Source: UBA961 sp049426725 | GTDB taxonomy: Bacteria > Bacteroidota > Ignavibacteria > Kapaibacteriales > UBA961 | DNA length: 64,000 nucleotides | Reading direction: 5' to 3' | Assembly: GCA_049426725.1 (NCBI GenBank) | Contig: JBMSYN010000005.1 | Location: forward strand, 61,581-125,580 | Shown: positions 8,069 to 16,712 of the stretch, piece after piece | Numbering within the stretch: the stretch's first letter is position 1 | How the letters are laid out: each line of letters opens with the position of its first letter | Notes under the pieces: generated by a model | What the model was told of the DNA's origin: nothing | Databases searched by the model: none | What the model saw: the letters and a program-made list of their open reading frames with translations, nothing else | Made by a program: the position numbers and the translations under genes

Positions 8069-9133
8069 TTATTCCAAACGCATACCAATCGACAAACGAT
8101 TTACTAGTCCGATATTTTGAACAGGATTGACTGAATAATCAATCTGACCATCAAAACCTTCACCTACATACTTGAATCCAACACCACCGGCAAAGGTGAA
8201 TGAGTCATGTCCAAGTTTATAACCACCACGGATTGATAGAATATTGTTCCATGTATATTCCGCACCGATTGTAAACATTTCAGGTGTATCAGACAATGTT
8301 TCAAATTCCATTGCTGCAATCAGACGATGATCAGCATCAGCATCCAATTTATCTACACCTTGAATGATGGCTGTGACATCGGTTGAAGCACCAGCGCGAA
8401 AGATCAAAGGGAGATTGAATGGGTTTGTCAACAGTTGTTGATCAAGAGGACTTGCAGACAATTCATTGATCAATTTTCCTTGACGATTCAAATCCGCACC
8501 GGCATATGCTTGTTTGCCACCGAGATTTGAAATGCTGAAGGACAATCTTGTGTCTTTAAAATCTGTTTTATACACTGTACCAACATCAAAAGCGACGCCA
8601 TTAGCACCAAGAGATGCAAATGAGTTTTGGATATATTTAAATGTCATGCCGAATGCAAATTCATTTGTGATATATCCTGCAAATGATGCACCAAGCGCAA
8701 AATCAGAAATGCTATAAGAAGCACCAGTTCCTTCTGCTTTTTCCAAAGTTGTGATTGGAATCTCACCGCTTGAAAATGATGTCAAGCTGATACCAAATCT
8801 ATAGGAATCTCCTACCGGAAGAACCAAACCGGCAAAATTGTGGGAGAAGCCTGCAAACCATTGGGTATAAGAGATATTTGCTGCAATGCCATTGATATCG
8901 GCGATTCCGGCCGGATTCCAATACATTGCGGTTACATCATTGGCGAGTGCACTATATGCTCCAGCCATACCATTTGCTCTTGCCCCAACCCCGATTTTCA
9001 AAAATTGAGCACCTGCAGCACCCACTTTTTTGAATTCACCACCAGATGAACCCGAGACATTGTCTTCGGCCATCAAGGAAGGCAAAGTCAAAGCAAAGAC
9101 TGCCAGCACCAAAATGTGTTTCAAAAATTTCAT
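8069..9133 (-). CDS. PorV/PorQ family outer-membrane barrel protein
   Basis: 354 aa with a signal peptide (to about residue 22, SLMAEDN) and the family hallmark near the N-terminus: GAQFLKIGVGARANGMAGAY followed closely by MYWNPAGIA. The rest alternates like a 14-strand FadL-type barrel and ends LSIGMRLE. PorV is the T9SS shuttle for C-terminal domains; this UPF0164-type set also has many paralogues next to secreted genes, so it may be a dedicated partner of the preceding 1397-aa protein rather than the central PorV. SD-like AGGAG lies 9 nt before ATG 9133. Confidence 0.8.
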   Translation of the reverse strand: MKFLKHILVLAVFALTLPSLMAEDNVSGSSGGEFKKVGAAGAQFLKIGVGARANGMAGAYSALANDVTAMYWNPAGIADINGIAANISYTQWFAGFSHNFAGLVLPVGDSYRFGISLTSFSSGEIPITTLEKAEGTGASYSISDFALGASFAGYITNEFAFGMTFKYIQNSFASLGANGVAFDVGTVYKTDFKDTRLSFSISNLGGKQAYAGADLNRQGKLINELSASPLDQQLLTNPFNLPLIFRAGASTDVTAIIQGVDKLDADADHRLIAAMEFETLSDTPEMFTIGAEYTWNNILSIRGGYKLGHDSFTFAGGVGFKYVGEGFDGQIDYSVNPVQNIGLVNRLSIGMRLE

Positions 9134-9178
9134 GGATATACTCCTGTTGTATCTTCTATTTTGGGATTTCTCAATGAA

Positions 9179-9207
9179 TCCGGACCAAAGTTTCCCTTCG
9201 GCCCGGA
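9179..9207 (-). other. Stable hairpin in the leader of the PorV-like gene
   Basis: TCCGGACCAAAG (9179-9190) and CTTCGGCCCGGA (9196-9207) form a 12-bp stem with two G-U pairs when transcribed from the minus strand, around a 5-nt loop. No T-run follows, so it is more likely a processing or stabilising element between two cotranscribed genes than a terminator. Confidence 0.5.
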
Positions 9208-9217
9208 CTCTGACAAT

Positions 9218-12200
9218 TTATTCTGGAATCACGCGGAATCCACCAACAACTACTGCAAACTTGATGAAAGTCTTGGCACCATTAGGTGTTTCAACTTGTG
9301 CAATGTATACAGATGAACCAACACGCTGACGATTGCTTGTGAGAAGATCCCACACTTCCATGCCATAGCGATCATTTCCTTCATTAGACAATTGATTATG
9401 TGTCAATGTCCGTACGATTTCTCCTGTTGGAGTATAAATCGTGATCTTGCATTCTTTGGGCAAGCGAGTGAAAAAGATCTTGGCATCATATGGTGAGCGC
9501 TGAGATTGATGGCTCACATAATATGGATTGGGTACGATTTTTACATCTTCCAACATCTTGTCGGTATATTGTTCAAGCTTAGGAACTGAAGGTACAACCT
9601 TTGCCTTGACTTTAGCGCCGGGCAATGGGAAACCTTTGGCTCCACCAAATGTTCCAAAGTACACTTTGTCTCCCGCTGTGAAATCTGTCGATGGACTTAC
9701 TTCAGCTGTATCCCACAAGCGTGAGCGAGTATCAGCTGCATATCCTTTATTGACAAAATCCAAACCGAAGAAATTCCCATTAACATTGAGAGTATGAACG
9801 AAATCAATGCGATCTTGTCCATTGACTGCTGAAAGATAATATCTACCTTGACCAACAAGACCCGCGCTTTGATCACGACGAGTTGATACAGAGTTTGCTG
9901 TATTCTTCCCATTGACATAACCAGCCGCTGCAAAACCAAATGATCCAACTGGAACATTCTTTGCATTTGGCATTGATGTACGAACAACATTGGGATCAAT
10001 GAACTTTGTAAGTGGCTCATTGTATGTAACTGCAACAGAATCTTGAGATGTAAGTGCTTTTGGGCGATTATAAGAATACAAATCACGAACCTCTACTTCA
10101 AGAAAATCAACTTCAAATGTTTTTGGAGTCAACTGAGATCCTACTTGCACATTCAATGTTTCTTTTCCACCTGGCTTGAATGTAACTTCAAACATTCCTG
10201 GTCCATTATTGTAAATCTTGCCAGCCAAAAGACCAATGGAATTTGCTACATTTTGTATTGGAAGAGCAGTTGTTGGATATGCTCCGGGCACTGTATCGAG
10301 GATTGGATCAGCTCCACCATATGGGAAGAGATCCTGTGCCGGAAATATCACATTTGTGTTCGCATTACTTGGCGCTTTGGCATATGCTGTGTCATAACGT
10401 TGAACACCTCCATGCTGCTCAATTGCAAAGTCAAATCCAAAATCAAATGCATTCTGCATTTCATCAATTGCTGAAACATTATAACATGATGGTTCAGTCA
10501 AGAATGATCCGAGACGAAGTCTTTTTTCGCGATTATCAGGAACTCCGAAGGAATTTTCTTTTCCTGAAATTGAGTCAATAATTGTGGTATCACTGAATAC
10601 AAATGTTGCCCCATTTTCTGTAAATGTGTTCAAATAACCAAGCGAACAAGCATTTGATTCAAGCAAGGTTCCATCATTGAACAATTGCTTACCGGTTGTC
10701 AAATCACGAATGATGATTCTTGTTCCATAAATACCAAATTCAGGTGGATTTTGGAATGTAGCTGATGGCAAAGGATAAGACAATAAAGATGCTTCGGGTT
10801 GGAATTCGATTTCCAATTCATGTCCTTCGCCATTTGTTGTGAACAATTGATTAAAACGATCTTCATTTTTCACTTTGAAATTGAAATTGAAAAGACCACC
10901 AAGCTTTGCAGTTTCTGCGCTTGTGATTTCAATTTTAGCACCTTCACCATTTCGAGCCGCATCTGCCAAAGGCATAGTCCTAACGATATTCAATTCATCG
11001 ATTCCGGATGTGAATTTCTTGGGTGTACCTTGAACATAATCTCCTTCATCAAAAGCACTAAGCCAGTAGTAATAGTCGATATTGTTGAGAAGCTTCTCCG
11101 TCTTTGTCATATCTTCATTTTCATCAACTCTACCATCATTATTATCATCACCATTATCCAAGAATGTGAAATTATTGGTGATTGATTGCATGTATGGTCT
11201 TATGACTTCTCTTCTGATTTGATCTCTCTTTTCTTTTGATGCTTCAATATCAGGAAATGTAAGCGTGGCTGAATTGCGTTGCAATAATGACATCAATGCA
11301 GGATATAGCACTCCATAATCGATGGAGTCTGTTCTCACGAAGCTGGAAGTGATACCGGTTGCAGCAACACGGACATTTGCAGGAACAAATACTGTGTCAC
11401 CGGGAGCCAAAACAACATTGGGCCAGCGTAGTGTATTATTGTTTCTCCATCTTGGAGGAGTTTGTGTTGCAGCACGATTGATTGTCAATACGCCTGAAAG
11501 CAATGATTTTCTTTCGCCTGCATTGAGAGATTTGAAATAGGTATTCCATGGTTCTGAACCCAAAGGATCTTTGCGTGTTGAACCTTGCATGAACCTGCGA
11601 ACTTCAAAATTGAATGAATCGATTTGTCTTACAACTTGGAATGAATCATAAGCAGGAGCAAGTGCAATATCATCAAGAGAAGGTGTGCTAACTGATTTTA
11701 CAAATGGTGTAGGCATTGACCATTCTCTGATTTGCTTCCATCCGAATGGACCTCTTCCGATACTACGACGAGTGTCAATATCAAAAGAATCCAAATCAGT
11801 TCTACGAGCACGATAGAGGCGATACCCCATGAAATCGAGACCGCGTTCAAGATCATCATAGGAATATTCAGATGTTGAATCCCAAGTTACGATGACAGCA
11901 TTATTTAAAGGTCTCCAATTAACTTTTGCAGGTTCTGGTGGAGTTGGTGTGCGGAAATTGTCATCATATACTCTTTGAGCAAATTTGTCTCGCTTGACGA
12001 GTTCCGCTATGTCAGCAGTTGCCCCGGTAGCATCACCACCGGTTGGAGTATTCGCCATGATGAGTCCCACTACTGTTCTTGCTGTATCACCCGGACGCAA
12101 AGAGAAAGGTCCGGTAGCCATCAAGAAGCGTTTATCACCTGCAGGAGTATCACCATCTTTGATGCCCAATGCCATAAAGTCATAACGCTGATCATTCTCT

Positions 12201-13411
12201 TTTGGATCATCTGTAATAACCCAATTTCTGAATGTTCTCAAGCCTAATTGTTCTCTGTTGGTATACACTTTCTTGTCACGACGAAGGAAAGTTGCAGAAT
12301 CTGGGCTTGCACCTACGAGTTTAAATACGACTGAATCTTGCCCATTTTGATCAGGCAATGTATCCACAGGAATAAGTGCGGGATATGTTGCAGGGCTTTC
12401 CAAGAAGTCGAAACCGATATAACCAAAACCTTTTCCGGCTTCTCCTTGATTTCCCTGCGACCATTGCACAGCCATATTCAATGTATCCTCTTCATCATAA
12501 AAGCGTGTTCTATCATTAGCAGCATAATTAGCTGATGAACCTGCAATACCTATATCCATGTCGAATGCAGGAGCAAGCCAGCATTCACGCAATGTATCTT
12601 TGGATTTATTAATGACTGCATACTTGATGAAAAGGAAGTCGCGATAATCACCAAATCCCCATGAGTAAATCATTTGCTCATATTGAAGTCTCATTGGATA
12701 GCCTTCATTGCGACGGCGTCCAACACCACCTTCATAGCGATTCAAATCTGTGTCTTTGAAAGACGTGAAAATATCCTCACCGGAAATAAAGGCAGGACCT
12801 TTGGGATATGCTGCCAATGTTCTTGAACCAACAGCATCAACATATCCACCGAAATAGCGATCTTTTCGAAGTTCATCATTTGGATTATCACTAACATCCC
12901 AAATTGGCCATGGAGATGTTCCATCGGATGGCTTCACCGGTGATCCATCAGATCTGCGATAATCTGATGAGAAATACAAGCGATACTTTTCACGGCTTGC
13001 ATCATTGACCAAATCTTGATCTTCAATGCGTCCCGGCACCATCCATGATAAACCAGAATTTGGGTTGTATGAAATGGCACATAATTTTACCGTATCGCCA
13101 ACAGGATTAAGCTTCTTGGCAGCAAACCAAATTCCACCACCAAAAATATATTGATTATTGGAACCACGAGGCCATTTACCACCACCAACTCCATTGGCTA
13201 CATCGAGTCCGATGATACCATAGTTCGTGGAGAAGAATTCAATTCTACTCACTCTGTTTCTTTGCAAATCATATGTACCGCTAACGGCTCTCAAAGTTTG
13301 ATCGCCACCTTTTCCGGCCACAGATCCGTCCTTCGCTTTGGCAAAGGAGATTCCTGCCGTGCTCATCGCAAGCAGAATCCAGATTGTTATGTTATAAATT
13401 GTTTTTGACAT
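9218..13411 (-). CDS. Giant secreted protein with C-terminal FlgD-like/T9SS-type domain
   Basis: 1397 aa with a signal peptide (IWILLAMSTAGISFAKA). The start is ATG 13411, preceded by AAAGGTG; a TTG at 13429 would lengthen the leader. The N-terminal two thirds is beta-rich with no recognised enzyme domain. A DDNNDGRVDENE segment (coding bases 11114-11149) matches a 12-residue EF-hand or dockerin-like calcium loop. The last 110 residues (KIVPNPYYVS, KITIYTPTGEIVRTL, YGMEVWDLL, SSVYIAQVE) form the FlgD-like Ig fold that carries T9SS sorting signals in related proteins, here with a short extra tail (GGFRVIPE). It lies between a TonB receptor and a PorV-like barrel, all on the minus strand. Function unknown. 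Confidence 0.75.
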   Translation of the reverse strand: MSKTIYNITIWILLAMSTAGISFAKAKDGSVAGKGGDQTLRAVSGTYDLQRNRVSRIEFFSTNYGIIGLDVANGVGGGKWPRGSNNQYIFGGGIWFAAKKLNPVGDTVKLCAISYNPNSGLSWMVPGRIEDQDLVNDASREKYRLYFSSDYRRSDGSPVKPSDGTSPWPIWDVSDNPNDELRKDRYFGGYVDAVGSRTLAAYPKGPAFISGEDIFTSFKDTDLNRYEGGVGRRRNEGYPMRLQYEQMIYSWGFGDYRDFLFIKYAVINKSKDTLRECWLAPAFDMDIGIAGSSANYAANDRTRFYDEEDTLNMAVQWSQGNQGEAGKGFGYIGFDFLESPATYPALIPVDTLPDQNGQDSVVFKLVGASPDSATFLRRDKKVYTNREQLGLRTFRNWVITDDPKENDQRYDFMALGIKDGDTPAGDKRFLMATGPFSLRPGDTARTVVGLIMANTPTGGDATGATADIAELVKRDKFAQRVYDDNFRTPTPPEPAKVNWRPLNNAVIVTWDSTSEYSYDDLERGLDFMGYRLYRARRTDLDSFDIDTRRSIGRGPFGWKQIREWSMPTPFVKSVSTPSLDDIALAPAYDSFQVVRQIDSFNFEVRRFMQGSTRKDPLGSEPWNTYFKSLNAGERKSLLSGVLTINRAATQTPPRWRNNNTLRWPNVVLAPGDTVFVPANVRVAATGITSSFVRTDSIDYGVLYPALMSLLQRNSATLTFPDIEASKEKRDQIRREVIRPYMQSITNNFTFLDNGDDNNDGRVDENEDMTKTEKLLNNIDYYYWLSAFDEGDYVQGTPKKFTSGIDELNIVRTMPLADAARNGEGAKIEITSAETAKLGGLFNFNFKVKNEDRFNQLFTTNGEGHELEIEFQPEASLLSYPLPSATFQNPPEFGIYGTRIIIRDLTTGKQLFNDGTLLESNACSLGYLNTFTENGATFVFSDTTIIDSISGKENSFGVPDNREKRLRLGSFLTEPSCYNVSAIDEMQNAFDFGFDFAIEQHGGVQRYDTAYAKAPSNANTNVIFPAQDLFPYGGADPILDTVPGAYPTTALPIQNVANSIGLLAGKIYNNGPGMFEVTFKPGGKETLNVQVGSQLTPKTFEVDFLEVEVRDLYSYNRPKALTSQDSVAVTYNEPLTKFIDPNVVRTSMPNAKNVPVGSFGFAAAGYVNGKNTANSVSTRRDQSAGLVGQGRYYLSAVNGQDRIDFVHTLNVNGNFFGLDFVNKGYAADTRSRLWDTAEVSPSTDFTAGDKVYFGTFGGAKGFPLPGAKVKAKVVPSVPKLEQYTDKMLEDVKIVPNPYYVSHQSQRSPYDAKIFFTRLPKECKITIYTPTGEIVRTLTHNQLSNEGNDRYGMEVWDLLTSNRQRVGSSVYIAQVETPNGAKTFIKFAVVVGGFRVIPE

Positions 13412-13442
13412 ATATACACCTTTGTTCAATCAATTGTTGGGA

Positions 13443-16400
13443 TCAAAAGTTAATCATCATACCAAAGAATGCTGAACGTGGAGTTTGATAATTTCCACGG
13501 AAAGCAATTCTATCCTCTCGCCAATCTTTATATGATTGGTACTTTTCTTCTTGAGTCACAATGCCATCTTTGTTGAAGTCAGCTTGCTCTGAATACAAAC
13601 GCTCTCCATAAAGATCATATTGCGTTGGCTGGAATGATGATGGATTTGAAAGATTTGCTTCGCGATACCAAATAACTGGGCTAAAATCTCCTAACATTCT
13701 ATCAAGAACATCTCCATCATTGTCAGGATCTTGTGTTCTTGCAAAGACCGCCACAACTTCTGTACGATTGAACAAATTGAATACATCTGCAAATATTTGC
13801 AATGATGTTCTTCCCATTGATTCACCAAACCAGTCTTGCAACATGAATGCTTTCGTGATGCGAAGATCTGTTGAGAAAAATGAAGGTTGACGCTCAGCAT
13901 TGAATTCGCCAATTGGATTTCCACGACGATCTTGACGAGTATATGGAGTACCCGACAAGAAACGATTTGTTAAGCTGATGGTCATGTTTTCCATCGGATG
14001 CATTCCGGCGACTTCAACACCTTCTTCTCTACCCCAAACGAAATCTACAATAGCATTGATTACATGACGGCGATCAGAGTTGAATGGGAATTCTGCGAGT
14101 GGAAATGTAACTTGTCCGGTATATGGATCTGGTTGCAATGCATAATTACTTTCAGGACTTGAAGAAGTACCTGAAACAGAAGCAAGTGTATAATTGATAT
14201 TAAAACCAATGTGATTGGTTGGGCGCTTGCGCAATGTAAATTCAATACCACGAGCAGATCCATATTCAGCAACTGCATATTCTTGATAATTATCAGGAAC
14301 AACTCGGAAATTGCGAATACCAACCTGATTATAAATATCCTTGTAATATGCTGTCAAGTCAAATGCGAAATCATCGGTGAGTTGCAAGTTATATGAAACT
14401 TGGAATGCATTTGTCTTTTGTGCTTCCATATTTGGATTACCAACAATGGTATTACCACGAAGACGATCGGTATTGAAACCATCATACATATAGCTGAAAT
14501 TTGGCATTTGGAAATACACGCCATAAGCCAATGTAAAGATAGAGCGATCTGTAACGGGATAAGTGATGGCAAGACGAGGGCTCAGCTGAAACTTGACTGT
14601 TGCATCAGAAAAACCATCTGTTGATGAAATTGGCAACCAGACATTTGAACGTTGTGATCTGTAAATGGCATTAGGATCTGTCATGTCAAAACGCAAACCT
14701 GCATTGATGATAATGCCTTTGTACTTAATCTGATCCTGCACATAACCCGAAATTTCCATTGGCTTCATCGGCTTACCGGTACGATCATTCACAACCTGAG
14801 GATTGATGGCATTCTTACTATAAATATTTCCACCATATTCATCAGTGTAAATATCAAAGAAGGGATTACCATCCCAAGGAAGTGAATTATTGTGACGACG
14901 AAGTTCATAAGTACGGACTTCGAATCCTGTCTTGAAATTGTGAGTAATATCGCCTGCATCAATATTTGCATTGTAGAAACCATCGAATTGCAAGAAGTTC
15001 TGACTTCTGAATTCGAAGTTTCTTTCATTTCCATGACGGATGAAGAAACCTTGCAAACCATAAGGATTTTTTGTGCTATTGGAACTTGCATTGTCTTCTA
15101 TATACCCTGTCAAAGGATTTCTTTGATAAATATCAAGGAACAAATATCCATCAGCTGTGCGCTGCGTTCTTGGTGCACTTTGGAACCAATCAATTGCACC
15201 GTCAGATGTTTCAATCAATTCTGATGGGAATTCAGATTTTGTATTTGTTCGTGGTTGATACAAATCTTGAGGTTTGTAAACATCAATTGTCCCAAAAATT
15301 CCCGGATCATCGAAGCTTTGTCTCTTGCCAATTTCATTATTGTTTGAATTGGAAGAAACTGTGAATTCAAAGAAACTATTGGAAGATAATGTTTGATTGA
15401 TGCGAATAAATGCATTGTTGACGATATTGTTCACCACCGCCAATTTCGCTTCATACTCAGGAACATAAATCGTATCACCACTGCTAAGTTTTCCTGTGTT
15501 CAAATCTACTTTTTGATTTTTGACACCGAAATCATTTGCATAGAGCCAACCTGTACTCATACGTTCGCGACTTGTCAAACCAATTTGTCCGCCAAGTGTG
15601 ATGCTTAGATCGCTGAAATTGAATTTCATGCGGCCTGTCATATTACGAACCCACGTTTCTTGATTTGGCAATTGACCAAGATTATTGCCTATGGGGTCAA
15701 TCACGCCCAATGATGCACCACCATAAATCTCGCGAGCATAGCGACCGGTTAGGAAGAATGTTGCATTCTCAAGAACTTGCAGCGGACCACCAATACCAAT
15801 GTCAAAAGAATTCTCATCTTTGTTCATCAATTTGATACCATTGCCTGCTTCTCCAAACAATGCAGGTAGATCTCTTCTCCAACGAAGGAATCCTTCATAG
15901 CGATCTGTGCGACCTGTTTTAACAACCGTGTTAACAAAACCACCAATCACATTTCCATATTCAGCAGAGAAACCACCGGTGAGAACCTGTACTTCCTCAA
16001 CTGCAAAGTTTGAAACAGTTGGTGAATATGTTGTTCCGCTTGAACCAAATCCACCACTGAAGCGATCGGACACTTCCAATCCATCAACGCGAATTTGCGT
16101 TTCATTTGGACGTGATCCACGGATCTGGAAACCATTCCCAGAACCTTGAACGCCAGCATTCAGGGCAACAATACCTTGTACTGTTTCGCGAGCAACACGG
16201 ATATTGTCTTCACCTTGATTGCTTCTTAGAGAACCTATCTGTGTTTTGCTCACCATGTTTTGTTCTTTCTTTGCATCCACAACAACAGCATTTGATGTCA
16301 CGGTTGCTTCTTGCAAGCGTGCATTCAATTCAGTGGTTTGGTCTGCAGATATGCTAACCGTTGCTTTGAAGTCTTTGTAGTTGACTGCTTTGAATACAAC

Positions 16401-16616
16401 GGTATATGTACCGGCGGGAATATTGACGACGACATATTTGCCGTCTGCTTTAACAAAAGCTCCGCGAGTTGTTCCCTGCACTCGAACGGTGGCTCCAACA
16501 ACGGGCTTGCCTTTGTCATCTGTCACTTTCCCCGAAAGCGTGCCATACAGTCCGGCAATTGCGCTCAAGGGGGCGGTAAGCATACATAGAAATAATGCAA
16601 GTAGCCTTAGTTTCAT
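13443..16616 (-). CDS. TonB-dependent outer-membrane receptor with carboxypeptidase-regulatory-like N-terminus
   Basis: 1057 aa: signal peptide to about residue 22, CarboxypepD_reg-like domain at 25-110 (GKVTDDKGKPVVGATVRV), plug domain near 140-240 (GNGFQIRGSRPNETQIRVDGL, VLTGGFSAEYGNVIGGFVN) and a 22-strand-type barrel ending in SAFFGMMINF. There is no SusC signature and no SusD next to it, so this is a general CarboxypepD-TonB receptor. Near the C-terminus DFNKDGIVTQEE (bases 13545-13580) fits a calcium EF-hand loop, and a second Asp-rich loop (DPDNDGD) lies about 50 residues earlier. The substrate is unknown. The giant secreted protein starts 31 nt downstream. Confidence 0.85.
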   Translation of the reverse strand: MKLRLLALFLCMLTAPLSAIAGLYGTLSGKVTDDKGKPVVGATVRVQGTTRGAFVKADGKYVVVNIPAGTYTVVFKAVNYKDFKATVSISADQTTELNARLQEATVTSNAVVVDAKKEQNMVSKTQIGSLRSNQGEDNIRVARETVQGIVALNAGVQGSGNGFQIRGSRPNETQIRVDGLEVSDRFSGGFGSSGTTYSPTVSNFAVEEVQVLTGGFSAEYGNVIGGFVNTVVKTGRTDRYEGFLRWRRDLPALFGEAGNGIKLMNKDENSFDIGIGGPLQVLENATFFLTGRYAREIYGGASLGVIDPIGNNLGQLPNQETWVRNMTGRMKFNFSDLSITLGGQIGLTSRERMSTGWLYANDFGVKNQKVDLNTGKLSSGDTIYVPEYEAKLAVVNNIVNNAFIRINQTLSSNSFFEFTVSSNSNNNEIGKRQSFDDPGIFGTIDVYKPQDLYQPRTNTKSEFPSELIETSDGAIDWFQSAPRTQRTADGYLFLDIYQRNPLTGYIEDNASSNSTKNPYGLQGFFIRHGNERNFEFRSQNFLQFDGFYNANIDAGDITHNFKTGFEVRTYELRRHNNSLPWDGNPFFDIYTDEYGGNIYSKNAINPQVVNDRTGKPMKPMEISGYVQDQIKYKGIIINAGLRFDMTDPNAIYRSQRSNVWLPISSTDGFSDATVKFQLSPRLAITYPVTDRSIFTLAYGVYFQMPNFSYMYDGFNTDRLRGNTIVGNPNMEAQKTNAFQVSYNLQLTDDFAFDLTAYYKDIYNQVGIRNFRVVPDNYQEYAVAEYGSARGIEFTLRKRPTNHIGFNINYTLASVSGTSSSPESNYALQPDPYTGQVTFPLAEFPFNSDRRHVINAIVDFVWGREEGVEVAGMHPMENMTISLTNRFLSGTPYTRQDRRGNPIGEFNAERQPSFFSTDLRITKAFMLQDWFGESMGRTSLQIFADVFNLFNRTEVVAVFARTQDPDNDGDVLDRMLGDFSPVIWYREANLSNPSSFQPTQYDLYGERLYSEQADFNKDGIVTQEEKYQSYKDWREDRIAFRGNYQTPRSAFFGMMINF

Positions 16617-16631
16617 AGTATCTCCGAAAAA

Positions 16632-16645
16632 CCGAGTTGACTCGG
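16632..16645. promoter_or_regulatory. Palindrome in the leader of the TonB receptor gene
   Basis: CCGAGT-TG-ACTCGG, 6-bp arms around 2 bp, 16 nt upstream of the receptor ATG at 16616. Its size and place suit an operator or a small leader hairpin; nothing else supports it. Confidence 0.3.
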
Positions 16646-16683
16646 ATGAATAGTGTATAAGTAATTGTAATTGTCAATAATGA

Positions 16684-16707
16684 AGGGCTGCCCTTTCGGA
16701 CAACCCT
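16684..16707 (-). other. Hairpin between the BNR protein gene and the TonB receptor gene
   Basis: AGGGCTGCCC (16684-16693), loop TTTC, GGACAACCCT (16698-16707): a 10-bp stem with two G-U pairs and a GAAA tetraloop when read on the minus strand. It starts 6 nt past the BNR stop codon, as a terminator would, but only a weak T stretch (TTCATTATT) follows, so termination may be partial. Confidence 0.5.
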
Positions 16708-16712
16708 CTTTT

